Part shown: positions 24,706 to 35,672 of the stretch, piece after piece
Layout: each line of letters opens with the position of its first letter
How positions within the stretch are numbered: the stretch's first letter is position 1
From: Vespa crabro
Lineage: Eukaryota; Arthropoda; Insecta; Hymenoptera; Vespidae
DNA: 64,000 nucleotides
Direction: 5' to 3'
Assembly (NCBI RefSeq): GCF_910589235.1
Contig: NC_060968.1
Location: forward strand, 5,646,021 to 5,710,020
The notes under the pieces: model-generated
What the model saw: the letters and a program-made list of their open reading frames with translations, nothing else
Database searches by the model: none
Told to the model about the DNA's origin: nothing
Position numbers and translations under genes: made by a program

Positions 24706-24722
24706 GAGAGAGAGAGAGAGAG
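24706..24722. repeat. Short (GA)n microsatellite
   Basis: About eight GA units, followed by an A-rich purine tract at 24745-24780. Confidence 0.85.
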
Positions 24723-25020
24723 CATATGGTCAGAAGGGAACAAAAAAGAAAAAGAAAAGAAAGAGAAGAAAGAAAGAAAACATAGATAAAAATTGTATTA
24801 CATTTGGTAATTTTTATATCGATTATATAGAAAGGGCATGGTTCTTCGCAATAAAGTAAGGATGCCGAACGAGTGAAGAACGAAAGAAAAAAGAAAAATA
24901 TTTAATAAAACGATTGACTGCTAATAGAATTTATCCTATCAGATCTCGGATATGTGATTTCCGAAATAACTCCTAGAGTCGGAAGCACCTCGCCGTTAGT
25001 GCTACTTCTGCTACACCTCC

Positions 25021-25043
25021 TCTCTTTCTCTCTCACACACACA

Positions 25044-25080
<37 letters not shown>

Positions 25081-25086
25081 TCTCTC
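25021..25086. repeat. Compound (TC)n-(CA)n-(CT)n microsatellite
   Basis: TC units, then a short CACA block near 25034-25045, then CT units with one interruption. Confidence 0.95.
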
Positions 25087-25397
25087 CCCCCGTCGAATCG
25101 CGTTAGTCGCATCTATTATTCCTCTTACTCTCCACCTCTCATCCAATCGGATTCCAGAACGACAACGAAGGCTCGATTCGATTCTCATCGAGACAGCGTT
25201 GCTGGTAGTAGTAGAGGTGGTGTAGAGCAACGTCGATAGAGAGAATCCCAATTCCCTGAAAGATCGCGTTGTAATCTTCGGCTAAAGCAACGGGGTGGAA
25301 CAACAATTACGGATTGTATACGATCGACGAAGAGGGTGATTCCTGGCCGGAGATGTCCGGCTACACGTTCCTCTTGTTTCCCACGAACGTGAACGGC

Positions 25398-25418
25398 TGT
25401 GTATGCGCACGCGCGCGC
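25398..25418. other. GC-rich alternating purine-pyrimidine tract
   Basis: Twenty-one bases of strict alternation ending in a (GC)n run, prone to Z-DNA. Confidence 0.65.
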
Positions 25419-25984
25419 CCGTGACTCGTCCTCGGGGCAAATGTTTGCGTGTAAATCAATTGTCGTGGTAACCGCAAATCCTCGCACCACGGTGTTGCGC
25501 GTGAAGGCGTCGCAACAGAAACTCGAGAGATGTTTGACGAAATGACAGAGAAATGACATTGGAATAACTTTTATTTGGGTGTTTCTTAAAAGAATTCGTG
25601 AAAATGGCAAAAAATTTATTTATATTCTGATACTTGGAACCGTTAATTCTTTAGGATCGCATATATATTTGCAATATTAGATAGTTTCGAATAACGTATA
25701 CTTGCAATTGTAGACATTTGATAAGTGTCGTACGAACTTTTACATTTACTGGCAACTCGAACGCCACTTCGATCGTAACTGGAAACGGCACTTTTTACGC
25801 AATCGCTCGCGTAACATCAACGAGATATACTCTTACAAAATGGAACCGAACAGAGAGCAGGCATTGATTTACGACGAATCGCTCTGCCGAGCACCTAGAA
25901 ATCGGAAACTTTGAAAAGCGACTCGAACCTCCGGCGACTGTTCGAACACGAGAAGGAGCTGGACGGTGGAGAGGTGAGCTGCCG

Positions 25985-26329
25985 ATGGTAGTGGTCGTGC
26001 ACGAGGGGCGGAGCGACAGACCGTTGAGTGACGCGCGGCATAACTTGCAATTTGGTAACGGCAGGTGCACCGGTCACGCTAAACCGCAGTTTAATTACTA
26101 TACCCGCGTGAATTGGCTCGCTGGCAGTACTGTCACGCGCAACGGTGTGCAAATTGATCTCGGCGGTCCTCTCTCCATTGATCTCTCCTCTCCTTCTCCG
26201 TGTACCCTTGATATAAACCCCTTGATCGAAATCACGGACACGAACGGAGCCTCGGTTTTCCCTGAAACTGGCATGACTCGTTGTTCTTCTCTCGATGCTA
26301 TACCAACGACGAGATACTGCTGCGTTTAA
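25985..26329 (+). CDS. Unassigned ORF, 114 codons, in a GC-richer patch
   Basis: ATG frame without tandem repeat. The product has a mixed, protein-like composition with a Ser/Pro-rich middle (about residues 64-75) and three cysteines near the C-terminus. I recognise no family. A minus-strand frame (25895-26152) overlaps its first half, and no TATA box or splice pair is evident. GC-richer patches in insect DNA often carry chance frames of this size. Confidence 0.13.
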   Translation: MVVVVHEGRSDRPLSDARHNLQFGNGRCTGHAKPQFNYYTRVNWLAGSTVTRNGVQIDLGGPLSIDLSSPSPCTLDINPLIEITDTNGASVFPETGMTRCSSLDAIPTTRYCCV

Positions 26330-26482
26330 TCGCTAATAACCGAAAAGAACCATGTCGACGCTAACGAAAGCAGTTTCTAAGGAGTCGATTTTAAACGATG
26401 AAACTTATTTGACTGAAATCTTCGCGAACTTTTTCTTCTTGATTTCTTTGATTCATTTACGATTGTTTTATTTGTATTATTT

Positions 26483-26499
26483 GAATATTTCAAATATTC
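26483..26499. other. 17-base inverted repeat
   Basis: GAATATTT, C, AAATATTC: perfect 8-base arms with a single central base. Confidence 0.7.
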
Positions 26500-26712
26500 G
26501 AATATTTTATTAATGATTCGAATTCGTCGAACAGCTCCGAAATGTCAAGAAGGATTTCCAATAAGCTTTTGATTACTCGGTTCGATTGGCATCGGCAAGC
26601 GCATAGGATTAAAACGATCAAAATTTTTGTTACAGACGTTATCAGTACGGTACTTCCAAGCGACGAATGGGGTAAGCGCATAGGTGTATGTATATTTGTG
26701 CATATGCTATGC

Positions 26713-26715
<3 letters not shown>

Positions 26716-26762
<47 letters not shown>
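26716..26762. repeat. (TA)n microsatellite
   Basis: About 23 uninterrupted TA units. Confidence 0.95.
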
Positions 26763-26764
<2 letters not shown>

Positions 26765-26869
26765 GTGATATTCGTGAAAACATTTTCACAAACTCTGTCG
26801 TAGCTTGGAAACGAGAGAGGGAGAAAAAATGAGAAGCATAGCCCGAATTTAGAATTTGTTAGCGTCGTT

Positions 26870-26898
26870 ATAACGAGCTCTCGTTATACAATAACGAG
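26870..26898. other. Inverted repeat plus third copy of ATAACGAG
   Basis: ATAACGAG (26870-26877) and its complement CTCGTTAT (26880-26887) form an inverted repeat around CT. A further direct copy of ATAACGAG sits at 26891-26898. Confidence 0.7.
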
Positions 26899-26982
26899 CA
26901 GTCTCCTTTCGCTTCGTTTGCGAGCAGCGAGCGGACGAACGACTAACGCTGGACCCGCTACAGCTTCTCTCATCCCATACAA

Positions 26983-26985
<3 letters not shown>

Positions 26986-27024
<39 letters not shown>
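26986..27024. repeat. (CT)n microsatellite
   Basis: About 19 CT units. Confidence 0.95.
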
Positions 27025-27027
<3 letters not shown>

Positions 27028-27702
27028 TTTTTATGTATATATGTACATGTATATGCATATGCACTTCGCTGTGGTGACATCCGGTGTCGTTGCTGAAACG
27101 CGAGTTATCAGTCCGTTGTTTGGTCTTTATACAAATACTCGCCAATTACTTGGAATGAGAACATCGAACGCTGCAAGCGTCTAACGCTCCAAACCAGGAA
27201 GATCATTTGGAGGCTTTTATCGTGAATTCATTTACATATTCAAATCCTTTTATCGGTCCGATCGCGTGTGGTTTCAGCGATTTTGCCTACATTGATTTTT
27301 ATATGAATTTGTTAATATGAGTTAGAAGCATAAATTTAAATGTTTCCTCATAGATTAACTTCAAACTAATTGAATAAAGCCGAAAGTATGCGTAACATAC
27401 TAGTAATGAATGTCAAAAGTATAATAAAACATACTGAGGGCTTAGCACATATATGCACAAGTCGATTATTTTTCTAGCAAACGATTGAACGTGATGGTTC
27501 AGTACGTTCCACGATCATTTGTAATTTGGTGTGAGGTTGTTAAATGATTCAGACTACAATGCTTGTTGAGCAAGCAGCGTCAATGATGATGACGAGAATA
27601 ATCGTAATAAAATAATAATAACAGTAATAATAATTCCGTGTCCATCTACGCTCACGACGTTAAATTATTATTAACTGGACGAGAGGGTAGTGCAAAGAGC
27701 AA
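27025..27702. other. Non-coding stretch, nothing recognised
   Basis: AT-rich, with an imperfect (ATA)n run at 27603-27635. No gene seen. Confidence 0.6.
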
Positions 27703-27720
27703 AGAGAGAGAGAGAGAGAG
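27703..27720. repeat. Short (GA)n microsatellite
   Basis: About nine GA units, followed by further GA-rich sequence to 27735. Confidence 0.9.
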
Positions 27721-28355
27721 AAAGAGGGAGAGTGAGGGGATGAGTATGACAACCATAAACACATACTTTACGGTCTCTGCGTTATTTGTTAATTTATCAT
27801 ACCGACCGTTCTACCGATTCTTGCTACGCATTAAAACACCGTAATCCCGTGTACCACGTAATATTTCATTAGCTATACTCGCAGGCGAGGGTTGGCAAGC
27901 ATCGTTCTGATGTAAACACCCACGGAGCTGTTACGTTTGAAAATTTCAGATCCAGCAGACTTCCTACTGTCAACGAACGTGAGCTCGTAAAACTCGTAAC
28001 TTTTTTACCCCTTTCCGAAATTACTCTCGATCGAATCGTGAGATTCTCGTAGCTTTGATACGCCAGGAAAAGGGAGTGAAAAATTTCAACGGTACCGAAT
28101 GGAAAGAGGATTAAGAATTCCCAACGGACCAGCAGAGAGTGTCGCCCTCTTCTCCCCTTTCTTTCTCGTGCGAGAAACGCATGCAAAGCACGGATATATC
28201 GTTTTTTCGCTCGGCTAAAGAGGAGCTACGAACGGATGGAGAAACAGCCGGACACGAGTTTAATTATAGAGAAGTCGCGAAAAACTTTGGACCGGCCACG
28301 CAAAAAGCGGGCTGTGCTCTTGCACGAGCCCGTGCTCGCCGAGAATGAAGAAAAA

Positions 28356-28415
<60 letters not shown>

Positions 28416-28450
28416 CGAGAGAGAGGGAGAGAGAAAGAAAGAGAAAGAAA
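28356..28450. repeat. Long (GA)n array, degrading to the right
   Basis: Almost pure GA from 28364 to 28409, then GAGC and GAAA variants. It lies inside a minus-strand frame (28226-28594) that owes its length to the repeat. Confidence 0.95.
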
Positions 28451-29348
28451 ACGTAGAAAAGACTCCCTTTCGTTCTTTTTAAAGGGGTTTACGTCACGGT
28501 GCTCTGTTTTACCGCAGTGTTTCTTGTTGTTCCTGCGAACGACGTTGTAAACTGTGCGTCTGGAACCGCTGACGTAGCTTAAAAAAGGTTTCAATGCGTT
28601 TAATTATTTTCATCTTTCCTCCTTCGTTCGCAACTTCAAAGAACCCTCTCGATCAACCATTCCGTTCCTCGATCTCGAAATCGTCAATGGTAGTACGGCT
28701 TTACTTTCCATCCCCTCTTATCAGTCTTTGTGAAGGGTAGCAGCGCCCTCGTTTAAAACGTTTAAAACGTAAAAAGGGGAAAGGGGAACGCGCGCTCTCG
28801 GTACGCCAGCCGCCGACGATAATTGACCGTTCGAGTAGCTGATGTTGATAACTTAATTATGAAATTCCAATTCCCGTTTCGTTACGATTTCCCTTTACGG
28901 CCGACAATCGCCTGGTCATGACGAGAATTTCGATCGTTCTAATAATTTTCTTGCGCTCCTAAATTCCATCTCAGCTTTCTTCCACCGTTTATCCAGTCAT
29001 CTTGTTTCGGCTGAAGGAATAGGGATGCGAAAGGACTGATCATTTCGAAATAATCCTTTTGACGGCTCGTAATTCGAGCGAGTTTCAGAGAAAGAGATGG
29101 AGGGTTGCTATGTAAGAGCTGCGAAAGAATCGACATGAAAGGCGGCCACGTAGTAGGCAAGCAGCGCACTGGTATTCGGAGGTAAGAACAGTGCTACGCA
29201 GGGAAGCAAACTTAGTTAAAAACTTTGCAGTCAGCTCGGAATTCCGAGATCGTCTTTCTCTTTCTCTCTCGAAGCAAAGTGGTAAAGACAGAGAAAGAGG
29301 GAACGAAGAGATGGCAAGGGAGAAGGTTTGTCTCTCTGCCAGCCAAAG
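28451..29348. other. Non-coding stretch, nothing recognised
   Basis: Contains a local duplication of GTTTAAAAC at about 28751-28768. No gene or RNA recognised. Confidence 0.55.
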
Positions 29349-29371
29349 TCTTCTTCTTCTTCTTCTTCTTC
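29349..29371. repeat. (TTC)n trinucleotide repeat
   Basis: About seven TTC units. Confidence 0.9.
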
Positions 29372-30220
29372 GTGGCGTGTTGGCGAAACTATTTTCAAGT
29401 TTCCATGCAGTTTTCAAGTCGGTGCGTCAATGGCGGCTCGCAAAGAGGCTGGCGTCAGCGCTTCTACTCTTCTCGCTCTTCTTCTTTTTTTTTTTATCCT
29501 CTTCCTATCTTTCGTGTATCCGAAAGTGTGCGGATAACTTGTTCGTGCATGCATAGACTACCTACTAGGAGGATGACACCAAAAATACATGACAGATGGA
29601 TAGGCCATAATTGTTCGGCGATACTGTGGTTGCGGTGGAGAACAATGCAAAACATATGCAGAATGAAATTTATCGCAAATTTATCTCTGTATCTCGAGTA
29701 CGAACCTTCAGTCACGTGTCATTTTCTTTCCGCTCGGCTATAACGAAGTCTCGAAGAGACGATTTCGTTGGACGGTAATATCGTACTCGCCATTAATCGC
29801 GATCGTAAACGATCCTCGGCACGATGCAACTGCACCGTAACCGCTTTATACCACGACCTTTGCCACACTAATCCTAGGGCATAAAAGTTCGTCGAGCGAG
29901 AGCGACGTAGCGGTCTCGCGATTATACTTTGGTCGTTAGTAAGTAATTCGCGGTGTGCTGGCAAAGAACGTTGGCCCCTTCTACTATAACACTAGTATAT
30001 ACCGCTTTTGAAAGAACAGACAACCCTGGCAAAAATATTTTTTTCTCGGTTTTCAAACTGAGAAATTTCTTTTTTTAAGTTTTACAACATTCTCTCGTAG
30101 GAGAATATTAGTGACAATATATGTGGTAATTTGCAATGAAGTGACAATTATTTATGAATTTGACGTCATCTGAATTTGTACCTTAAATTTTCTCTTTATC
30201 TTTTTCTATCCTGCTTTCAC

Positions 30221-30235
<15 letters not shown>

Positions 30236-30254
<19 letters not shown>
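30236..30254. repeat. (CT)n microsatellite
   Basis: About nine CT units. Confidence 0.9.
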
Positions 30255-30257
<3 letters not shown>

Positions 30258-30579
30258 CATTCGACCGGCATTCGCTATTCCACTACTTCGTCCCTAGCCG
30301 CCAGTTTAGCCATAAGCTCTTCCGACTTCGATCTTCCCGTCGCGTCGTACTCGCCCTTTTCCTCTTCTCTCCTTATTCCTCAATCTCGCATTATCCCGCA
30401 AATAGCTTGCCTACTCGACTCTCCCGAAAGTCCAGTCTGCTCTCCCCACTGTCCTCTTTCACTCCTCTCACCTACGACACGTAGACACCGTTGGCCGATC
30501 GATAGTCGCCTTTTTCCATTCGTCCCTCCCAAATACTCTCCCGAACATTCAACGACGATTCTCCGCTCTCATTCTTTAT

Positions 30580-30588
<9 letters not shown>

Positions 30589-30633
<45 letters not shown>
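30589..30633. repeat. (CT)n microsatellite
   Basis: About 22 CT units. Confidence 0.95.
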
Positions 30634-30638
<5 letters not shown>

Positions 30639-32188
30639 ATTTTTATTTTCATTTCCGCTCGATCTGCATCGCGCGCCTCTGCCTTCGAACTTCTCAAAGC
30701 TTTGTTCGAAACTCAAAGTATAAACTTTAGTCTTCCGTGCGAGCAGACACGACGCGTTTGTACAATTTCGAAGCGGCTTTATGATTATTATTTCCTTTTC
30801 CTCCGAGAAATCTTGGACCGATTATTTGAATCGGCGTAAAACTCTCGCATAGAGAAGGGAAGTGTCGTTCGCAGGAAAGTAAAAGAAAGGTGATTTAGCA
30901 AAGGTTCCCTCTTTTCCTTTTTCATTGCGTCCGAGTAACACAAAGAATTCATTGGTGTACGGTGGCGGCGTTGAGCGGCGCCTTAAATTAATGATCTTGA
31001 AAGCCTAAAGCGTCGGCAGACACGCTCGAACAGGAGAATGCACTCAAGGGGTGACCGCTAGGACCTAAGTCTCTTAGACCGAGCTTCGCTCTCGGCAAAC
31101 TCGCCCTTAAACCTTCGCCTTCACCTCCGCCCCCGTCTTCGTCTCTCTATCTCCGACGAAATGTTAGTAAACTAAATATCTTATTAACCCCTTAAGCTGC
31201 CACACAAGCTAGCTCTCGTACGCGACGGCGCCGGTAACTGCTCTTACTTCGTCGAAACTTCTTTCGATATTCGAATTCTTCTTTCCTTTCTTTTCGTATA
31301 AAATAAAAGAATTTTTCAAAGTAGTAAACGTTAAATAAAAGTGCTAGAAGAGTCTGTCTTTGCTTTTCAGAACAACGAGGTAATTTCCTTCGAGTAATTT
31401 TTAACGAGTTTGTTTCTTCTTTGTCCTCATCGTGGAAAGAATCGAAGACCTCCTTTCTCTCTTTCTTTTCATCGATATTCTTCAAACCTTGCTTGAAAGC
31501 TCGTGCTGTCCGATCGTTTCCTCGGAACATGACTGGGCAAGGAAAAAGTTAAACAATATTTGAACGCAGGTTGTGAGCCCTGGAGCACCTAAACGGTTGC
31601 GGATAAAGTTTTGCCCGCTAAAAATTAAAATTTATCGGCCGATTAAACGTAAGTTATAATGGATTTAGTTTGGTGCGCTGCTTATGGTTGGTAAGAATTT
31701 ATCGGGCTATTTGTTCATAACTTTAATATATGTATGCACGCAACTATTACGCTTAAACTCACGCTCTATTTGTAGAGAACAATGATTCTGTGAGAACACT
31801 AAGCATTGCAACTTTGCTATCCTAAATCATCGTGTATTTTATACATGGCGAAATTATGATTCCAAACGAGCCCAATGCAACCAGAGATACGTTCGCGGTA
31901 TCAATACGCGTTCGAATCAATATTAATTTTTTGTAAAATATTACTCGAGTCCGAGAAAATGTCAAAAATGGTTGACGAAATTGTGAAATGCATGGAATAC
32001 GGCTGGATGACTGGCATGGATATTCACAGAAGGTATACGCGAGCACGAACAATCAATACTTTTTCATTATGAGTAGCCGAGGCAATTACTCGGCGTCATA
32101 GTAAAATTATGGTACCTAAATGTAATTAGTTGTCGTCGGCAGGACGCATACCTTCATAGTAAGCCTTCACCACCTTTCCTGGCCTCGT
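30634..32188. other. Non-coding stretch, nothing recognised
   Basis: Includes an unassigned minus-strand frame (31192-31530) with Lys/Arg/Glu-rich composition and a short plus-strand frame (31875-32072). Neither shows a motif. Confidence 0.5.
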
Positions 32189-32236
32189 TATACATACATA
32201 CATACGCACATACATACATATATATATATATTTATA

Positions 32237-32280
<44 letters not shown>
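32189..32280. repeat. (CATA)n-(TA)n compound array
   Basis: CATA units at 32189-32218 pass into about 30 TA units with two small breaks. Confidence 0.95.
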
Positions 32281-32282
<2 letters not shown>

Positions 32283-32677
32283 TGCAATTACAATTTAATT
32301 TTGTTTCGGGGACGTTATAAACGAGTGTACTTCATAGGCAGCTTACCGCGCCGACGACGAAACTCGCTGATTTCCGAGTGAACAATTTAAATAGACGCTC
32401 GGCAAAACCAACCCTCTGCTCTCTTCTTCATAACCCTGCTTGCCTCCCGCTTCTCTTCCGTTTCTCCATTCTTCTCCCCTCTCCATTCCATTTTCGTCCT
32501 ATTTTGTACCGTACTTTGATTCACACGCTAATTAATTATGTTTTAATAAGCCGCCCATGATTTTGGAATTTCAATATCGCGCTCCCGCCACTCCGACGTA
32601 GACAGAGGGACGCATTCTCTGGCTGGGAGTCGAACGTTTCTAGTGAACATACGAGAATGTCGAGATAACCGTTTCCC

Positions 32678-32683
<6 letters not shown>

Positions 32684-32739
<56 letters not shown>

Positions 32740-32764
32740 CCTTTCTTTCTGTCTGTCTGTCTCT
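32684..32764. repeat. (CT)n followed by short (CTGT)n
   Basis: About 24 CT units to 32733, then CTTT variants and about three CTGT units at 32750-32762. Confidence 0.95.
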
Positions 32765-32849
32765 TCCTCTCTCTTCCTCCTTTTTTCTTCTCTCGTATTT
32801 TTTCGACTCTTTGACATTTGTTTTTATTAGACACAACGCATGTGTAAAG

Positions 32850-33166
32850 TTTATTATTGAAATATGATAATATTAGATTGATTTAATGTATAAAGCGAAA
32901 TGTTAACTAAGTTTATCTTGGTTGAATTTATTTATTGAAGTGATAGTTTACAAGTGTCAGTGATATTATAAAATCATAGTGTGGGTGAAATACAACATGA
33001 GAAATAATAATTACATTTTTTTGGTTAACAAAAAGTAATGTCGTAAAAACTAAATGTTTAATACCACTTTAAATCTTCATAGATCATGCAAGAATATATT
33101 CTCAATCGCATAAAAATGAGATAAAATTCATTAACCAATTAATTTTGCCATCTTACGATCGAAGCC
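32850..33166. other. AT-rich island
   Basis: Unusually AT-rich for the window, with short A and T runs and no open frame of note. It abuts the perfect hairpin at 33167-33206 and may be a decayed non-autonomous transposon, but no terminal repeats were matched. Confidence 0.3.
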
Positions 33167-33206
33167 CATAACGATAAAGAAAGAGGTATTAAAGTTTATC
33201 GTTATG
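33167..33206. other. 40-base hairpin, 12-bp perfect stem
   Basis: CATAACGATAAA (33167-33178) pairs perfectly with TTTATCGTTATG (33195-33206) across a 16-base purine-rich loop. Confidence 0.75.
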
Positions 33207-33376
33207 ACCTCGGCACGCTCATAAGTCAGAAGAAAAGACTACGAGCACTCCTTTACCACGAGAAACGAGCGTGGTTTAAAGGTGGTACCGAGGAAATGGT
33301 ACGACAAGAGCTAGAAGCGAGAAACGAGGAGGGAAGGAAACCTTCCGACGAAAAGGACGAAAGAGAAAAAGAAAAC

Positions 33377-33410
33377 GAGAGAGAGAGAGAGAAAGAGAAA
33401 GAGAGAAAAA
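33377..33410. repeat. (GA)n microsatellite, interrupted
   Basis: Clean GA for about 15 bases, then GAAA-interrupted units. Confidence 0.9.
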
Positions 33411-33427
33411 GTACGGAATAAGGCATA

Positions 33428-33462
33428 GTACACATATATACACACACGCGCACGCACACACA
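33428..33462. other. 35-base alternating purine-pyrimidine tract
   Basis: Strictly alternating TA, CA and CG steps, the longest Z-DNA-prone run I found outside pure TA arrays. Confidence 0.75.
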
Positions 33463-33576
33463 AACTTGCGAAGTCCGAGGGCATGAAAAGCTCTGGTAAA
33501 ATTTTTCTTCCCGAGAAATTGTTTTCCGATATTGAATTCGCATTGACCGTGGCTGTCGTGCGTTTTCTAACAGTGC

Positions 33577-33945
33577 ATGTCAAATGTAGCGTGCGAAAGG
33601 GAGGACGAGCTTCTTACCACGGAAGAGCAGGAGGAGCATGAAAATCTTTTCTTGTGCGAATTAGGACAGAGAAGAATGGTGGGTGTCGAAAAAGCTCACT
33701 TTATACGATTTTGTAGGGCGCGGAAAGGGCGCTTTCAAGAACGTTTAAGCCTCTTGACGGAAACACTAAATCCGCTCATTCCGTTATATCACAGTGCCAA
33801 CTACTCCCTCTCTTTCTCTGTCTCACTCGTTACCGAGACGACGAAGGCTCCGGTGAACTTTTCGAGTGATATTTACCCAGTGGCCGGGGATGGGGTTTGC
33901 TATGAATATTCAGGGCAAAGTGCCGCTAAACTAGGCAATGAATGA
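33577..33945 (+). CDS. Unassigned ORF, 122 codons
   Basis: ATG frame with an in-frame TAA nine bases upstream, so the start is fixed. The product begins with an acidic segment (residues 7-22, rich in Glu), then a basic segment (about 45-56), then a mixed Ser/Thr/Tyr-containing C-terminal half. Composition is balanced, no tandem repeat contributes to its length, and no opposite-strand frame of similar size overlaps it. No family is recognised. It may be a small real gene, an exon, or chance. Confidence 0.18.
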   Translation: MSNVACEREDELLTTEEQEEHENLFLCELGQRRMVGVEKAHFIRFCRARKGRFQERLSLLTETLNPLIPLYHSANYSLSFSVSLVTETTKAPVNFSSDIYPVAGDGVCYEYSGQSAAKLGNE

Positions 33946-34683
33946 GTCAGTTAGTGTCGACTCGACCTCTCGGAAGCGCACACGAGAGAGAAGGAACGAT
34001 AGAATGATGGAGAAAAGGACGGCTAGTTCCTAGCTCTGTCTTCGAATTCGCTATTACCACATTGTCATTCGTTGAGATCGTGAGATCGTCAAATTATTTC
34101 TACGATATTAGTAATATTTGTAAGCAGCTTATTTCCGAAGATGTTTCCTGTGGTCCAACTTTATTAATGATTACGCGTAATAATATTCCTGCTGCGTTGC
34201 AATAGCGTTCGATGGACAATCGATAGTATTCATTTTAGAAGGATTGGCGACATCAGCAAATGTGTTGTCGTGTCATGTAATACCGGTAAATAATCGTGAT
34301 TGAGGATAGATCGCAGAACAAGCGCATGCACAATGTCAGTGAACTTTATGAGCTTCAAATCCTGCCGATTGTTGCACGAATCCTCCCTTGATATCGGCTG
34401 AAACGTTGGGCTAACTATATCTCTCGTTGCGTTGTCGCGATGTCTCCGAATATCTAATTGTTGACGCACACGTGCGTCTCTTCATTGTTCACGGTACTTT
34501 CTCTTAAGAATCATATAACACCTTTGGAAACAATTATCCTTGGAAACTTATCGATTATTAGCTAAACGAAATACACAGATAAAAAACACATGGCCACCTT
34601 TGTCTGGGCTTAAGCATTCTTAGTAAAGTATCTGGATTTCGATGAAGTGTCGACCCGGCCAATAAATAAACAATAAAAGTAGA
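33946..34683. other. Non-coding stretch, nothing recognised
   Basis: Unique-looking AT-leaning sequence. One short minus-strand frame (34230-34469) has no recognisable product. Confidence 0.55.
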
Positions 34684-34875
34684 AGCCTAGGCTCGATAAG
34701 TTAAGGGCTATCTAGGCTTTAGGTTAAAGGCTCCTAGCCTTTAAATATCCATTGACACCCTACAATCTTCAAGAGCACTAGAACAAAGGGTCACACATGG
34801 AATGCATAAACATTCCAACGAACTATTCCCGACCTATTCTTTCCCTTTCCAATCTTAATTGAGATTGGTAAAGGG
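34684..34875. other. Cluster of four short inverted repeats
   Basis: Within about 190 bases: AGCCTAGGCT (34684-34693, perfect palindrome); TTAAAGGCT, CCT, AGCCTTTAA (34724-34744, hairpin; the AGGCT core also recurs at 34713-34718); GGAATG, CATAAA, CATTCC (34799-34816); and CCCTTTCCAATCT paired with AGATTGGTAAAGGG (34843-34875, 13 pairs with one bulged base). Such density suggests a fold-back element or a structured RNA. It lies about 110 bases to the left of the mariner relic. Confidence 0.55.
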
Positions 34876-34988
34876 CGGAATTTGACCTATGTACTATTAA
34901 TATATAAGAAATAGATAAAAAGAGTTTTTCAATGAAATTATTCTCGATTAGCAGCAGAAAACGACTGATCCTATTGCGAAGAAGATTC

Positions 34989-35345
34989 CTAAAGTTTATC
35001 GAGCCAATGTTTTATATGTTCTTTCGTATTAAAGACGTTCGCTGACGACCCGAAGCCTAGAGTGTACTGCCTCTGTAGGAAGATCCGTAGAAACAGCAAC
35101 GTTCGCTCGAGTGACCACTTATGAGAGGCGGTAAAGGGTGGATTCCCAGTCGAGTGTGTTCTTCGAGAAGAGAGTCTTAAAGGGGCCAACTGTTGCAATA
35201 GTAGTAGCAAAAAGTCGACGTGGAAGCTTTCTAGCCAGCAAAAGTGGCAGCAATAGCTCTGGCTTTCGTTATAGTTCCTCCCAAACGCTTGCTGCTTCTC
35301 GTGCGGAAGCTTACTCTTCGACTATCCCTCAACACCTTTTCTCGT
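34989..35345 (-). mobile_element. Decayed mariner-type transposase relic
   Basis: Minus-strand translations in shifting frames recall the C-terminal half of a mariner transposase. A KTL...L.WE segment (about 35148-35200) resembles the stretch following the second catalytic Asp region; an LLFLRIFLQ segment resembles the conserved HLF..LQ part; and FNTKEHIKHWLDKL, ending at a stop at 34989-34991, resembles the F...E..K.WLD tail. Further upstream a VLRD.RRV...TI pattern recalls WWD.KGV...TI. Frameshifts and stops break it and the catalytic motifs are lost, so it is inactive. Similarity was judged by eye against family consensus and is weak in the middle. Confidence 0.4.
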
Positions 35346-35607
35346 CCGTAAATGCATTTTGCATACTTTACGCGTAATTCCACAAGTTTTACGGGACGTT
35401 TCTGGTGAAATAAATTTTTCACTTATCTAGGATGAAACAAAAAGAAAGATAATATCTCGCTAAAATTATATTTTTCATGCTATCCATACGTTGGTTTCTT
35501 CGAGCTCAATATTCCACATCCTGCTGGAAGATGTCTCATTTTCCATAAAATTTTCTTTGCATTGGAAGACAAGGAAACCCTCCCTGCTCTACTCCGCTCC
35601 TCCCCCT

Positions 35608-35612
<5 letters not shown>

Positions 35613-35671
<59 letters not shown>

Positions 35672-35672
35672 C
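35613..35672. repeat. (CT)n microsatellite ending in CTAT units
   Basis: About 27 CT units followed by two CTAT units. Confidence 0.95.

Noticed and set aside
28226..28594. 122-codon minus-strand frame
   Set aside because: Its middle is the GA array read as Leu/Ser, and no coding signal remains outside it.
32620..32640. Minus-strand GTTCGACTCCC, tRNA T-arm-like
   Set aside because: The flanks do not pair as a T stem and no tRNA body is present.
34684..34875. CRISPR-like array
   Set aside because: The inverted repeats differ from one another and are not regularly spaced; nothing in the window resembles direct repeats with unique spacers.
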